Positions 34,602 to 46,474 of a stretch of DNA of 64,000 nucleotides are shown piece after piece (the first letter of the stretch is position 1; the number at the start of each line of letters is the position of its first letter). The DNA lies in contig CANTUR010000673.1 of the NCBI GenBank assembly GCA_947683625.1, forward strand, positions 1-64,000, in the 5' to 3' direction. The notes beneath the pieces are model-generated. The model saw only the letters and a program-made list of their open reading frames with translations, did not search any database and had not been told where the DNA came from. This DNA comes from Mallotus nudiflorus (taxonomy: Eukaryota > Streptophyta > Magnoliopsida > Malpighiales > Euphorbiaceae). The position numbers and the translations under genes were made by a program.

Positions 34602-36655
34602 AAAAAACAACAAATCTCCACCTTGGCAAAATTCCATACAATTCTCTCTCAAATTCAACCTTCAGTAGTGTCTATAAATTTCATCTTTCAATTTGTAACA
34701 ATATTGATTAAGTATAAAAAATGTTTAAACTTGACCACAGTTACCACTTTTGTCATCATATCAGCAGAATTCTTAGTGGTTTAAATCCTCTGGATTATGA
34801 TTCCACCTTCTTTCAAAATCTCCTATACAAAGTGATATTGAACATCGATATGCTTCCTCCTTGCTTGATAAAACTGATTCTTTGCTAATTGAATAGCACT
34901 CTAACTATCATAATGCACTTTGATATACTTCTACTCGATTCCCAATTCACCAAGCAACCCTTAAAGCCAAATTGCCTCTTTTACAGCCTTTGTAATTTCC
35001 ATATACTCTGCCTCTGTAGTAGACAAAGCAACTGTTGACTATAAGGTGGACTTCCACTAATTGGTGCCTTTGCAAAAGTAAACACATAACCAGTAGTTGA
35101 TTGATGCTTGTCCAAATCATTAGCATAGTCAGAATCACAATACCTAACTACATACTGACCCTCTTACCTATCCTCCTGAAATACTAAACCAATATCTACG
35201 ATGTTCATAATATACCATAGAATCCATTTCACAGCTTGTCAATGCTCTTTTCTAGGATCATGCATGTAGTCGCTCACAACCCCAACTACTTGTGAAATAT
35301 TGGGCCTTGTACACTCCATTACATACATCAAGCTACCAACAATACTTGTATATAGTACTTTTGACATGTATTCTCATTCTACATCATTCTTTGGTGATAT
35401 GGATGCACTAAGCTTGAAATAAGGAGCAAGTGGTGTACTAACTAGTTTTGACTTTTCATTCATGCTAAAATGTTTTAGTACCTTCCTCAAATATTCTTTT
35501 TAACATAAACAAAGTCTCCCCAATTTTGTATCTCTAGACATCTTTATACCAAGAATCTTTTTTGCTTCACTGAGATCTTTCATCTTAAACTCCCTGTTCA
35601 ATTAAGTCTTCAATTTCTCAATTTTGGTTTGACTCCTGTAAAGCTATCAGCTTATCATTAACATAAAGCAAAAGATATATATAAGATCCATCTTGTAACT
35701 TGCACAAATACACACAATGATCATATTTGCTTCTTGTGTACTTTTGCCTTATCATAAACTTGTCAAATTGCTTGTACCATTACCTTAGAGATTGTTTTAA
35801 TCTGTATAGAAATTTTTCTAATTTTTAAACCACCATTTCTCTACCACCAACTTTGAATCCATTTAGTTGAGTCATGTATATTTCTTCATCCAAATCTCTA
35901 TGTAACAATGAAGTTCTTAGATCCATTTGAACTAGTTCCAAATCCAACTGTGCTACCAAAGCTAATAAAATTCTGATGGCAGAATGCTTTACAACTGGAG
36001 AAAATACTTTATTATAATCAATTCCCTCCATTTGTGCATAGCCTTTAGCCACTAATCTTGCTTTGTAGCTAACATTATCCTTGTTAGGAAATCCATCTTT
36101 CTTTGCATATACCCATTTGCACACAATTTCCTTCTTTCCCTTTGGAAGGCTAGCTAGTTTCCATGTCTGATTCTTTTGAAGGGACTGCATTTCTTCATTC
36201 ATGGTGATCCTCCATTTATCATATTTTGAACTTTGGATTGCTTCATTATAAATGACAAGAATGTCATCAATTGTAATTGGTGATGCAAAAGCGACCATAT
36301 TAGCATATTAAGCAGGTTGTCTAATGGTCCATTTTCCTTTCCTTAATGCAATTGATTCATGTTGCTGTGGAGGTTCTTAGGTTTGAAACTTTTCTTCATT
36401 TGACTCTTTTTCTACTATAAGAGAGTCATCATCAGTTTTTTCGTTGGCTAGGATAATTCTTTTACCATCAGACTCCACCTATTTGGGAGTACCATCTTTC
36501 TGCTCCATCTTTTCAGAAGTCATCTTTCTCAGCATGGTAGGTTCATCAAAGGTAACATCCTTGCTAAAGATTACTTTTTTTATTTCTGGACACTAAAGAC
36601 GATAACCTTTCACACCAGATATGCCCCTATTGAAAATTGCTTTATGATTTTAAAG
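34602..36655 (-). pseudogene. Copia (Tork/TNT1-like) fragment 1: RT and RNase H
   Basis: On the minus strand: a DVTFDEPTML linker motif near 36550, then an intact 157-codon RT start (36298-35825) with WRITMNEEMQSL, CKWVYAKKDG and KARLVAKGYAQMEGIDY. Decayed RT follows with LLLYVND (usual LYVDD) near 35660, then RNase H with STTEAEYM and KHIDVQYHF. A purine tract GCCAAGGTGGAGATTTG near 34605-34625 marks the 3' end. YVND would remove a catalytic Asp. Stops and shifts are numerous. The gene would have encoded Copia pol. Confidence 0.85.
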
Positions 36656-36754
36656 AACCAAAAAGTGGAATTGTCTATACAGTAAACAATTTCCCTCTTG
36701 TCACATATGGGGTTAGTTCAATTTGCTTAAGAAATTAAGATGAACCTTAACAAG

Positions 36755-37239
36755 TGTTCATTATGTACCAGATTTGATGAAGAATCTCATATATGGGAAC
36801 CTTAGAGTCAAAAGGTTTAAAGTAAGGGCAAAAGAAGGGATAATGAGAATAATCTCTGGTGCACTTGTGATAATAAAAGGGATTCAGAAAAGAAATAATT
36901 TGTATTACTTTTTGGGTAGTATAATTATTCAGACAATAGTAATGGCAATGTTTACTGATGATCAAGAGTTGGAAGAAAACAGGTTATGGCATATACACTT
37001 GGGGTATGTTGGTAAAAAATCCTTGAAATTACTGATAGATCAAGGATTATTGAAAGGAGTATGGGCTTGCAAATTGGATTTTTATAAGCATCGCATCAAA
37101 AGAAAGAAGATAATGGTGAAATTTGGAACAACAATCCATAATACTAAGGGTATTTTAGATTAAGTTCATTCATATATATGGGGGCCTTCCAACATAGCTT
37201 CATTGGGAGGAAAACATTATGTCACCTTTGTTGATGATT
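36755..37239 (+). pseudogene. Copia pre-integrase/integrase fragment in opposite orientation
   Basis: A plus-strand frame starts VHYVPDLMKNLIYG and continues through a gag-pre-integrase region (LWHIHLGYVGKKSLKLL, KLDFYKHRIKRKK) to the start of the integrase core (VHSYIWGPSNIASLGG, TFVDDF). The zinc-binding Cys pair is lost (FYKHRI in place of a CxxC). It lies between two Copia RT-RNase H fragments on the minus strand, and stops abruptly at 37239 where the second begins. It likely comes from the same TNT1-like family. Confidence 0.8.
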
Positions 37240-38345
37240 TTCTGGATTATGACTCCACCTTCTTCCATAATTTCCTATACAAAGTGATATTGAACATCGA
37301 TATACTTTATCCTTGCATGATAAAACTAATTTTTTGCTAAATGAATTGCACTTTAATTGTCACAATTCACTTTGATGTGTTTATGCACCATTTTCAGTTC
37401 ACCAAGCAACCCTTAAAGCCAAATTGCCTTCTTTATAGCCTTTGTAACTACCATATACTCTGCCTTTATAGTATACAAAGCAACTATTGACTATAAAGTG
37501 GACTTCCAACTGACTGGTGCCTTTGCAAAAGTAAACACTTAACCAGCAGTTGATCGACGCTTCTCCAAATCACCAGTATAGTCAGAATCACAATACCCAA
37601 CTACACACTAACCATCTTGCCTATGTTGCTGAAATACCAAACTAGTATCTACAGTGTTCAAAATATATCATAGAATCCATTTCACAGCTTGCTAATGCTC
37701 CTTTCCAGGATCATGCATGTATATGCTCACAACCCCAATAACTTGTGAAATATCAGGCCTCATACACACCATTGCATACATCAAGCTACCAACAACACTT
37801 ACATATGGTACTTTTGACATGTATTCCCGTTCTGCATCATTCTTCGGTGACATGGATGCACTAAGCTTGAAATGAGGAGCAAGTGGTGTACTAACTAGTT
37901 TTGACTTTTCATTCATGCCAAAACATTTTAGTACCTTCCTCAGATATTCATTCTAAGATAAACAAAGTCTCCCTAATTTTCCTATCTCTAGACATCTCTA
38001 TACCGAGAATCTTTTTTGCTTCATCAAGATCCTTTATCTCAAACTCTTTGTTCAATTGAGTCTTTAATTTCTTAATTTTTATTTAACTCCTAGAAGCTAT
38101 TAGTATATTATCAAAATAAAGAAGAAGACATATATAGGACCATCTTGTAGCTTGCGCAAATACACACAATGATCATATTTGCTTCTCATGTACTTTTGTC
38201 CTATTATAAACTTATCTAATTGCTTGTACCACTGCCTCAGAGATTGCTTCAATCTATATAGTAATTTTTCTAATTTGCAAACCATCTTTTCTCTACCAGC
38301 AACTCCATCCAACAACTGTAATTTACATAATAAGTTGCTTACTGA
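37240..38345 (-). pseudogene. Copia (Tork/TNT1-like) fragment 2: RT C-half and RNase H
   Basis: Collinear with the 34790-35850 part of fragment 1 at clearly less than full identity. The minus-strand frames give KMVCKLEKLLYRLKQSLRQWYKQ, DHCVYL, PHFKLSASMSPKNDAEREYMSKVPY and VVGSLMYAMVCMRPDIS. It starts 5' at 38345, so only part of RT is present. It is a separate copy, not a simple tandem duplicate of fragment 1, because the differences are spread along its length. Confidence 0.82.
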
Positions 38346-38384
38346 CATGGAGCGAGTCTGATGACATTTTTTAATAGACCATCC

Positions 38385-39278
38385 AACATGTGATCTTTAT
38401 GGTTTGACCCAAGAATCCTTACTTCATATGCTTAGAGATTGCCTTATAGCTAAGATGCTATAGATTTATTTAATTCATGCTTCCATTTTAATCCAATTTT
38501 TCACATTGATTCTTGAGGAATGGCTTTTGAGCAATTTAAAGAATAACATGCATATTCAAAGAGAGTCGGATTGGATGATTATTTTTGAAACTGCATGTTG
38601 GACCCTTTGGCAATATAAAAATAAGAGTTTATTCGATAAAGCTTATAAAGAACCATGACACTTGCATGGCTTGATTCTCTCTAAGATGCGTACTTTTTCC
38701 TTAGCTAATATGTAGGTTTCAAGTTCTCTTAGTATGCATAGCTAGGTTAGATAGATTAATTGGAGCCCTTCTAGTTCCCATTGGATCAAGATCAATATGA
38801 ATGGATGCCTAAAGCACTCTTCTCATATGGCCGGTGTTGGTGGAATAATTCAAAATTATCTTAGTGGTTGGATTAGAGGCTTTGTAATAAACTTGGGAAC
38901 TTATAGTGTTTTAGCTGTTGAATACTGGGTATAATCTACTGCTTGAGGCTAGTTTGGGAGTTGAGGTTCAGATATGTCATCCTTAAAACTAATGATAGGT
39001 GTGTGGTGGATTATTTGACAATACATAGTTGATACCCTCTCAGAGATATGGCTCTATTCTAAGAGGTCACAAGACTACTGAAGTAAGAATTGAGGGTTGA
39101 GATTATTCATGTTCTGAGAGAAGGCAACTGTTGTGCATATGTTTTGGCTAATCATGCCCTGTCTCTTCCTGTTGGTGTTATTAATCTTTTAAGTCCTCCA
39201 CCTGGCATTTTGGAGTTAATCTTCCAAGACAAGATAAAATTTTCAACTCCTAGGACCTGTATTATGTAATCCCTTTAG
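38385..39278 (+). pseudogene. LINE copy, part 3: zf-RVT end and RNase H
   Basis: Plus-strand translation gives TCDLYGLTQESLLHMLRDCL (the zf-RVT tail), EEWLLSNLKNN, ACWTLWQYKNKSLF, then an RNase H domain with WIKINMNGCLKHSSHMAGVGGIIQ and, after stops, LRL...LRFRYV-type and REGN(C)CA blocks. The usual first catalytic Asp site (NTDG) reads NMNG. It ends at 39278, where an LTR element begins. It plausibly continues the LINE broken at 32042. Confidence 0.78.
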
Positions 39279-40140
39279 TGTAATGAGGCAATAAAGGAGC
39301 CCTAGAGGCAATGCACCTTTAAAGTCCTTAGTTAATCCTAAGGGTATGGGTGGATAAGAAAAGTATAATATGGCCGAACAGGGATGTATATGAAGGGAAC
39401 TTTGGTAAATATGAATAAATATTATATATTTATATTTATGAGGGTGTGATGGGGGGAACATTATGATATCTCCTCCTACAAACCTTCAAGGTGCTCTTTA
39501 TGCTCTTTAGGGGGTACCTCAGTGTATGCTTTCCACCATCCCTAAGGCTTGTATGCATGTTTGATGACATAACCTTAAGTGAGCTCCCTAGTGTGAAGTT
39601 AGGTGATGGGCATCAAGTTCAAGAAAGAGGAATTTGTTGTCTCCATAGGGAAGGAGCTTTATGGACACTATAAGGTTGAGGTGCTCGTAGTGTATGTTTC
39701 TCCTAGGTCTACGGTTTGAATATGGCTTACGCTATGTGCTAGAATATAGGGGAATCCTAAGGCATAGTGAGATTTGAATATATGTGGGAATTATGAAACA
39801 GGGATAGGACCTTTGAGTATGCGAGAGTCGTGAGGCAAATATAGGATTCAGTAATGTGTGGGAAAGGTGTGGTGAATGTAAGGCCTGAAATAGAATGAGG
39901 CTTGAATACATATGTGGGATACAAGGCAAGCATGAGCCTTGAACTTATGTGAGAAACAAATGAACAACGATAGTAGTGAACATGTGAGGTTGGTTAGGTT
40001 CACTAACACTCAACTATAGTTGAAGGACACTCAGTATTAGTGCTAGAAGTATACTTATGAGTCTTGGTTGGCCTAGACATGGAGAAGTTTAGGCGCCATA
40101 CAAGTTGAATGTTAAGGCTAAAAGGAGGACCCGTGACATT

Positions 40141-40152
40141 TGGTATTAGAGT
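40141..40152 (+). promoter_or_regulatory. Primer binding site of the gene-less LTR element
   Basis: TGGTATTAGAGT, two mismatches to the plant initiator tRNA-Met complement TGGTATCAGAGC, two bases after the left LTR. Confidence 0.75.
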
Positions 40153-41307
40153 AAATAAAATGTGCGATGTGGGAAATATTAATATATAAGTGCCATGCTA
40201 TTGATGCGAAGATGAATGGTAATGGTTGTAAGTATTTAATCAAATATGTTTTCTTAAAGTGAAATAGGTATGAGGGATACAGTTGTTAGTGGCACATCAA
40301 TGTGGCAAGATCGATAAATGGAAACTTATGGGAATTAGAGGATATTCACCAAAAGAATATCACGGAACATTAAGGTAGGGAGGAAATGTATATGTTATAC
40401 TAATAAAATTGGTGGATCCTTTATACTTGTGACTCTTACAAGAAATTATTGAGGCATAATTTACTTATAGAGAGCAAGTAATTTGAGAGAAACATAAGTT
40501 TGTTAATGAGCTCATAAATGAGAAAGAAAATGCAATCATATGAAACAGAAAGTGTTTAAGACTTTGGTCAATCATGACACTATAATAACATCATTATACT
40601 GATGCACATCTTTGGGGGATAACCTATGCGCTTGAAAAAAAACTTGAAAGAATCTTTGAGTAAAATGAGGGAACTGTTGATAAAAATATATTAGAATCTA
40701 GTATTGGCGCAAAAAGGCCAATCATGGTAGTATAAGAGTTATTCTAAATAAGAGGCCGATAATGCCAATTATATGATAAGAATATTAATGTTATGATGCG
40801 GAGTCCCTAAATTAATATGCGATGAGTGTGATTCACTATGAGGCAATTAAGTGGGCTAAAATTCATATGTGAATAAGGGTTGTGTCAGGACCTATTGGCA
40901 TAAAATGAAATGAGGCAAAATCAAAAATATTGTTAGTCTTATGAGACTATTAAAGGGATGACACCCCATGATTGAAAACATGACAATGCACAAAGAATAA
41001 AGTGCAAGAGTTGAGATATATTTTTTTATTAATGAATTATAAGAGTTATCATATAGTAGCATAAACTTATAGTGATGCGTGATATGGCTTGAGGGGCCAG
41101 GGAGGCGTCAAGAATGAACTAAGCTTGAGAAGCCAATGAGGCATATTATTGTGGCTCAAGGGCTAATGAGGCATTGTGTTAACACAGTTTTGAGAGCATA
41201 AACAGGTAGTACAAGCTGACGAAGATAAAATAGAAGAATATATGGAACACCATAAAATAGGAGAACTGTAAACCCCTATGGCCAATTAATGAGGGCATTA
41301 ATTGCTT

Positions 41308-41320
41308 AAGTGGGGGAGAA
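41308..41320 (+). promoter_or_regulatory. Polypurine tract of the gene-less LTR element
   Basis: AAGTGGGGGAGAA directly abuts the right LTR start TGTAATTAGG. Confidence 0.8.
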
Positions 41321-42155
41321 TGTAATTAGGCGATAAAGGAGCCCTAGGGGCAATGCACCCTTAGAGTCCTTAGTTAATCCTAAGGGCATGGATGGACAAG
41401 AAAAGTATAATGTGGCTGAACAAGGATGTACGTGAAGGGAAAAGTATATTAAAAGGCACTTTGGTAAATATGAATAAATATTATATATTTATATTTATGA
41501 GGGTATGATGGGTGGAACATTATGATGTCTCCTCCTACTAACCTTCAAAGTGCTCCTTATCCTTTTTGGGGGGTACCCTTAGTGTAAGCTTTCTACCATC
41601 CCCAAGGCTTGTGTGCATGTTTGATGACAAAGCCTTAAGTCAGCTCCCTAGTATGAAGATAGGCGACGGGCATCGAGTTTAGGAAAGAGGAATTCAGTGT
41701 CTTTTGAGGGAAGGAGCTTTATGGACACTATGAGACCGAGGTGCTCATAGTGCGTGTTTCTCTTAAGCCTGAGGTTAGAACATGGCTTACGTTATGCGCT
41801 AGTATATAGGGGAATCCTAAAGCATAATGGGATTTGAATATATGCAGAAATTATGAAACAAGGATAAGATCCTTGAGCATACGAGAGTCATAAGGCAAAT
41901 ATGGGATTCGTTAATGTGTGGGAATGGTGCGGCGAATGTGAGGCTTGAGATAGGAATGAGGCTCAAATATATATATAGGATACAAGGTGAGCATGAGCCT
42001 CGAACAAGATTGGTTAGGTTCACCAACACTCAACTATAGTCGGAGGGCACTCGATATTAATGCTAGAAATATACTCAAGAGTCTTGGTTGGCCTAAATAT
42101 AGAGAAGTTTAGGTGCCACACAAGTCAGAGCTAAAAGGAGGACCCATGACTAATG

Positions 42156-42510
42156 CTAGGGTATAATTTATGGCTTGAGGCTAGTTTGGGAGTTGGGGTT
42201 CAGATATGTCATCCTTGAAACCGATGATAAGTGTGTGGTGGATTGCTTGACAAGACATAGTTGCTACCCTCTCAGAGATATGGCTCTATTCCAAGAGGTT
42301 ATAAAACTGCTGGCACAAGAATGGAGGGTCAAGATTATTCATGTTCTAAGGGAAGGCAACTGATGTGCATATTTTTTAGCTAATCATGCCCTGTTTTGTC
42401 TTGTTGGTGTTGTTAATCTTTAAAGTCTTCCAAGACAAAATAGGAGTTTTAACTCCTAGGACCTGTATTGTGTAATCCCTTTGATTGTTGCCTTACCTTT
42501 GAAGTTAAAA
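42156..42510 (+). pseudogene. Second LINE RNase H 3' end with A-rich tail
   Basis: The frame LVWELGFRYVILETDDKCVV, then LTRHSCYPLRDMALFQEV and VKIIHVLREGN is a better-kept copy of the RNase H segment at about 38927-39240. It runs on through the same 3' untranslated sequence (CCTAGGACCTGTATT) to TTGATTGTTGCC and an A-rich tail at 42507. It has the DDKCVVD catalytic region. Because both flanks of the LTR element at 39279-42151 hold the same LINE segment, this is either a second, 5'-truncated LINE or a recombination product. Confidence 0.8.
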
Positions 42511-42559
42511 AAAACAAAAGAATTGACAATGGTATCTGAATTATATAAACTCTATCAAT

Positions 42560-42772
42560 AAAAAAAAACATCTTGAATACTTAAATTTACATGAAAGGAT
42601 ACAACATAGCTACACCAAAAATACAATGAGCTTGAAAAATATACAAAAATAACACAAATAACATTATTAGAAAAACTTGAAGCAACATATAAATAGTATT
42701 ATTGAAGTAGATTTGACCATAATTTAATTTGGTCTAAATAGGAGAAAAATAAAAATAATAATAATAATAACA

Positions 42773-42813
<41 letters not shown>

Positions 42814-43770
42814 AAACGTCACAACTCATGAAGTCACGAATTGCGACAAATATTAATTTTAATCTCTCTAAAATTACAATTTAGATCTCTGTAAAAAAAA
42901 TTCTTCTATTTTTGCCCCCCGATATAAAGGGGGCTATCTATTTGAGAGGATAAGGTTATTTTTAGGATACCATGAGATACTATTTCGTGTCACTACTAGC
43001 GACAAAGAATATTATCCATATAGATATATGCCCTAAACTTAAACTCCATCTCTCCAAGTTAGCAGTAGTTGACCTCGCATTAGCTATTTGAAAGAAACAT
43101 GATTGCCAAGGAAACCAAATTACTTGGAGCAAGGCCACGAATTCCATGAAAATGGAATTCATTTGCAAATTCAAATTTAGTATGTTTGGTTTAAATAAAA
43201 ATATTTTAAAATTCATTAGTAATTATAACTTTTTAAATTTATAAAATTTCTCATAAATAAATAAAATATTCATAAAATAGTTAAAATTTTCCAATAAATT
43301 TCATAAATTTAAGTCTATTTTTTAAGACTAAAATATCCGTTTTTATCATTTTTATTTTCTAAAATGCTCCTAAGGTATAGTTGAATTTTGCTGTCATTTA
43401 TATCTCTCTATTAATTAAACAAAAAAAAAAAAGCATTGCCACACTTAAATTTATTGGGAAGAATACAAAATAGCTTAGACACTAACTTATACAATAGAAA
43501 ATGAGCTCCGAACTATATAAAAATAACACATAAGAAATACAATGAGCTCGGAGCTATGCGAAAATAACACAAATAACATTACTTGAAAAACTTTAAGCAA
43601 CACTATATACAGTATTTGAGAAAAAACACACTTCATGAACACACACACACATATATATATAGGTCCTAAACATGAACTTCATCTCTCCAAGTTAGCAGTA
43701 GTTGACCTTTCTTAGCCTGAAACAAACATGATTGGCAAGGAAACCAAATTACTTGGAAGTAAATGTCCAA
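42560..43770. repeat. Two diverged copies of a non-coding block
   Basis: Segments near 42590-42710 and 43440-43620 share ACAATGAGCT, AAAATAACACAAATAACATTA and CTTGAAGCAAC-type blocks. Segments near 43020-43130 and 43665-43765 share CATCTCTCCAAGTTAGCAGT and AAGGAAACCAAATTACTTGG. A TA microsatellite lies at 42776-42810. The block is downstream of the DUF247 gene and may be an old local duplication of its 3' flank. Confidence 0.6.
42776..42810. repeat. (TA)n microsatellite
   Basis: About 17 TA units inside the duplicated non-coding block. Confidence 0.9.
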
Positions 43771-44381
43771 TGTAATTAGGAAAATTATCTGTGATTACTG
43801 ACTTATTGTGTGCATACGTAATGATTAACTAAAAACTAAAGCAAGTTTTATAAGATTTTTTAAAATTTTTGTGTGAGAATATTTTATAGCAGGTGATTCT
43901 TTGTAGAAATTCTCGCCAAGTGACCAAGTCAAGTTCTTTTAGATAACATTTACTACGAAATGCAAGCGAGAATTACTTCCACATTCAATGTGGCCTAGGA
44001 ACAATTCATGATTGCACTTAAAAAACAAATCCTAATATAACACCGAAAATGATTTTCAAAGTTCATGCTTTACGAAGCACGTCGCGAAGTTATAAAGTAA
44101 CCCTTTCAAATAATACTGCCCTGTTAATTAATAAAAAAAATTTGCCTTAAATTTATCATTACTCATATCACACATTTGTAATTACCCAATATTTATCTAA
44201 ATGAATAAAATCAGAACCTTTGAAATGAGCATCATCAAATAAAATAACCATAACTTTTCACCTCTCCATGGCATTAGGTTTAATAATTACCTCTCTAATA
44301 ACATCATAACGTATAAAGTTACTATTCCAATATTATTAATTTATTGAATTAATTTTTACTTGATTTAAAAGAAGAGAACTA
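43771..44381. other. AT-rich 3' flank of the DUF247 gene
   Basis: No gene seen. If the DUF247 gene has a terminal intron (donor at 44476), its last exon would lie here, but no convincing acceptor-exon pair was identified. Confidence 0.4.
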
Positions 44382-46394
44382 CTATCTATTATGTATTATA
44401 CAAAAACTTAGGTTGTATGACTTCCATATTAAAAAAAAAAAAAAAAAACTCAACTTTGAAGTGGTAAAGAAATTACCTTGGGGTTGGATGTAGCTTAGAA
44501 TAGCCATAACAGTTTGTACCAGTGTGAGAATTATGATGATAATAGCATAAAAGGAGATAAATGACACTGGATCACTGAAGTATCTGCGCCTGTACACTGC
44601 AAAAGGACTGGTGTAATACAACTCAATTTTTCTAGCCTGCTTAGAGAGAACAGAATCTCGGCTAATCGAGCCAATTTTTTGGCCAAGACTGTTGAACAGA
44701 TCAGCCACATATTTATCATCATGAGAATATTTGGTGATGATCCCATCTGAACACAGAAGTTCTGCGTCTTTTGGTTTGTTAACAAGACAACCCATGAAGT
44801 AAACATAATCTGAGAAGTATTTTCTAGATGTGTTTTCCAGAGTTTGTTCTAAAGCGACGCAGTTTATGAGAAGGGTGCTTGCGAACTCATCAACAGTGAT
44901 GGATGGGATTTCCAATACATTGTTGTGGAAATTGATATCTAAGAAGCTGGTGGCCTTTGATTTGGACTTGAACTTGACTCCTGATGGCCTTAGACGTGTC
45001 ACGCATTGAATTGACCGATCCGACGGTTGACTGTAAAGCTGGGTGAGTAGATTCTGCGTGGTGAAGAAGAAATTATTGCTGCTGCTAGCAGCATTGTCTT
45101 GCTCTGAACGAAGCAGGGTAGAGCGAAACAGGTCAAGTAAATGCTTGCATTGATGGTGCTCAAAATTTTTCAGGATTTCTAAGGGTCTTTCATAGACTAG
45201 ATTAAAGACTTCTAAGGCGAGCAATTGAAATGACTGTTGGGATTCTTTATAAGGGTACAAAGCTGGATCAAACAACGACTCGAGGATAGAATAAGGAATT
45301 TGGTTCTCAAGCTTGAGAATGTCCCTGATCAGAATTGGGATCAGCTCTGGCCTTGTAAAGATGGGGTCGTCCTCATCAATCACAGTATCAGCATGATTAA
45401 GATGGTACAGAAGCTCCACGATGAAGCAACCATCGACTAGCATCATTTCGATAAAATCGCGACTCGACATTTTCTGAATTCCTGAATAGCTCTGTCTTGC
45501 TTCGTCTTCTAAAACGCCTAGTTTCTGAACGTGGGCTAGTAAAAGTGTACTGACACTCTCTAAAGATGAAAAGGATTCAGGTGGAGATCGTAAAAGATAC
45601 CTGCTAAGAAAGTACAACTTGTGCTTCTCCCACTCTTTCAAATGAGCCTTTCCTTTGTGATAAGGCCCGATTGATATAAGCTCAGGCTGGCATGCCGTAT
45701 GATTGATCCCCACAAGTTTATTCGGAATGCGGAAGATGCATGGAGACCAAGTAGAAGTAGCTGTAGCAAGAGTAGGGGCAGTAGTATTATGATCAGTATC
45801 AGTAGTGTCAATAGCACTGGTGCTTGATCTATCTCCTCGTACGTTTCTAATTTCAAGCCTTCTCTTAAGCCGGTGCTTAATGCTAATGCAAATTTCAGCA
45901 GCAACTCCATCCGGCTCTTGTTTCTCTGCTTCTTGTTGGATCTCATGATCTGTTGTAAGAGCAGAATCGGCGTCTTCAAAGGTGGGAGTTGCAGATGTTC
46001 GGCTTACGTTGTTGCCTTCTTGAGATTTCTGATCATTTTCATTAGTTTCCAGGCTTATTATTGACTTCCCCTTGTCATTCCTCATTGGAGTATATTGAGT
46101 TCTCTGTTCCCCATCTTCTTCTCTCCTTTCCCAGTCCGGTTCTTCGATTTTCAAGCTTGAACTTCCTCTAATTGGCAACGATTTCAGCTTTATTTGTGGG
46201 CTACTCTCAATCTTTTCCGTTTCTTCTTTAGCCAAGCTACTTTGTCCAGTATCTTGTATTGTTCTGGCCTTCCTGTTTAAAGGCTCATCTTCCTCATCCT
46301 CATCCTCCCCATCATCACGAATTGTAAGAAGAACTTCATTATTATTCTGTGGCCCTGCAGGGACAGGAGCAGTAGTTTGGTTCACCATCTCCAT
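44382..46394 (-). CDS. DUF247 family protein with long acidic N-terminus
   Basis: This is the only intact host-type gene: an uninterrupted 670-codon frame. The first ATG at 46394 (ATAATGG, A at -3 and G at +4) is the likely start; a second ATG lies two codons on. Residues about 1-215 are acidic and Ser/Thr-rich with an EDEDEEDEP patch. The DUF247 domain (PF03140) starts near residue 219 (CIFRIPNKLV) and includes QPELISIGPYHKGK, MMLVDGCFIVELL, LENQIPYSILESLF and IPSITVDEF. A C-terminal membrane segment (SFYAIIIIILTLVQTVMAIL) spans about 608-634. DUF247 proteins are plant-specific, usually near 450 residues, and some grass members act in self-incompatibility; the role here is unknown. The last 32 codons run through a poly-T stretch after a good splice donor (CAAG/GTAATT, intron from 44476), so the true C-terminus may be spliced. 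Confidence 0.92.
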   Translation of the reverse strand: MEMVNQTTAPVPAGPQNNNEVLLTIRDDGEDEDEEDEPLNRKARTIQDTGQSSLAKEETEKIESSPQIKLKSLPIRGSSSLKIEEPDWERREEDGEQRTQYTPMRNDKGKSIISLETNENDQKSQEGNNVSRTSATPTFEDADSALTTDHEIQQEAEKQEPDGVAAEICISIKHRLKRRLEIRNVRGDRSSTSAIDTTDTDHNTTAPTLATATSTWSPCIFRIPNKLVGINHTACQPELISIGPYHKGKAHLKEWEKHKLYFLSRYLLRSPPESFSSLESVSTLLLAHVQKLGVLEDEARQSYSGIQKMSSRDFIEMMLVDGCFIVELLYHLNHADTVIDEDDPIFTRPELIPILIRDILKLENQIPYSILESLFDPALYPYKESQQSFQLLALEVFNLVYERPLEILKNFEHHQCKHLLDLFRSTLLRSEQDNAASSSNNFFFTTQNLLTQLYSQPSDRSIQCVTRLRPSGVKFKSKSKATSFLDINFHNNVLEIPSITVDEFASTLLINCVALEQTLENTSRKYFSDYVYFMGCLVNKPKDAELLCSDGIITKYSHDDKYVADLFNSLGQKIGSISRDSVLSKQARKIELYYTSPFAVYRRRYFSDPVSFISFYAIIIIILTLVQTVMAILSYIQPQGNFFTTSKLSFFFFFLIWKSYNLSFCIIHNR

Positions 46395-46474
46395 TATCAG
46401 TTTTGTTTGTGTTCGCAAGTTATTTTTGAAGAACGTCCATACATGGAGACTGAGCTTATGATATTGGTAGCGGA

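Larger units (their letters stand above)
39279..42151 (+). mobile_element. Gene-less LTR element (LARD/TRIM-like)
   Basis: Two direct LTRs, 39279-40138 (860 bp) and 41321-42151 (about 831 bp), begin TGTAAT and the left one ends CGTGACA. The left LTR is followed by TGGTATTAGAGT (40141-40152), two changes from the initiator tRNA-Met primer site; the right LTR is preceded by AAGTGGGGGAGAA (41308-41320), a polypurine tract. The 1.17 kb between has no coding domain. It is therefore a non-autonomous element. The flanks (TTTAG and AATGC) do not match, so it lacks a target duplication as seen. Confidence 0.85.

Noticed and set aside
44531..44806. 91-codon minus-strand frame overlapping the DUF247 gene (also frames at 45638-45979 and, plus strand, 45237-45440)
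   Set aside because: Shadow frames of the DUF247 coding sequence.
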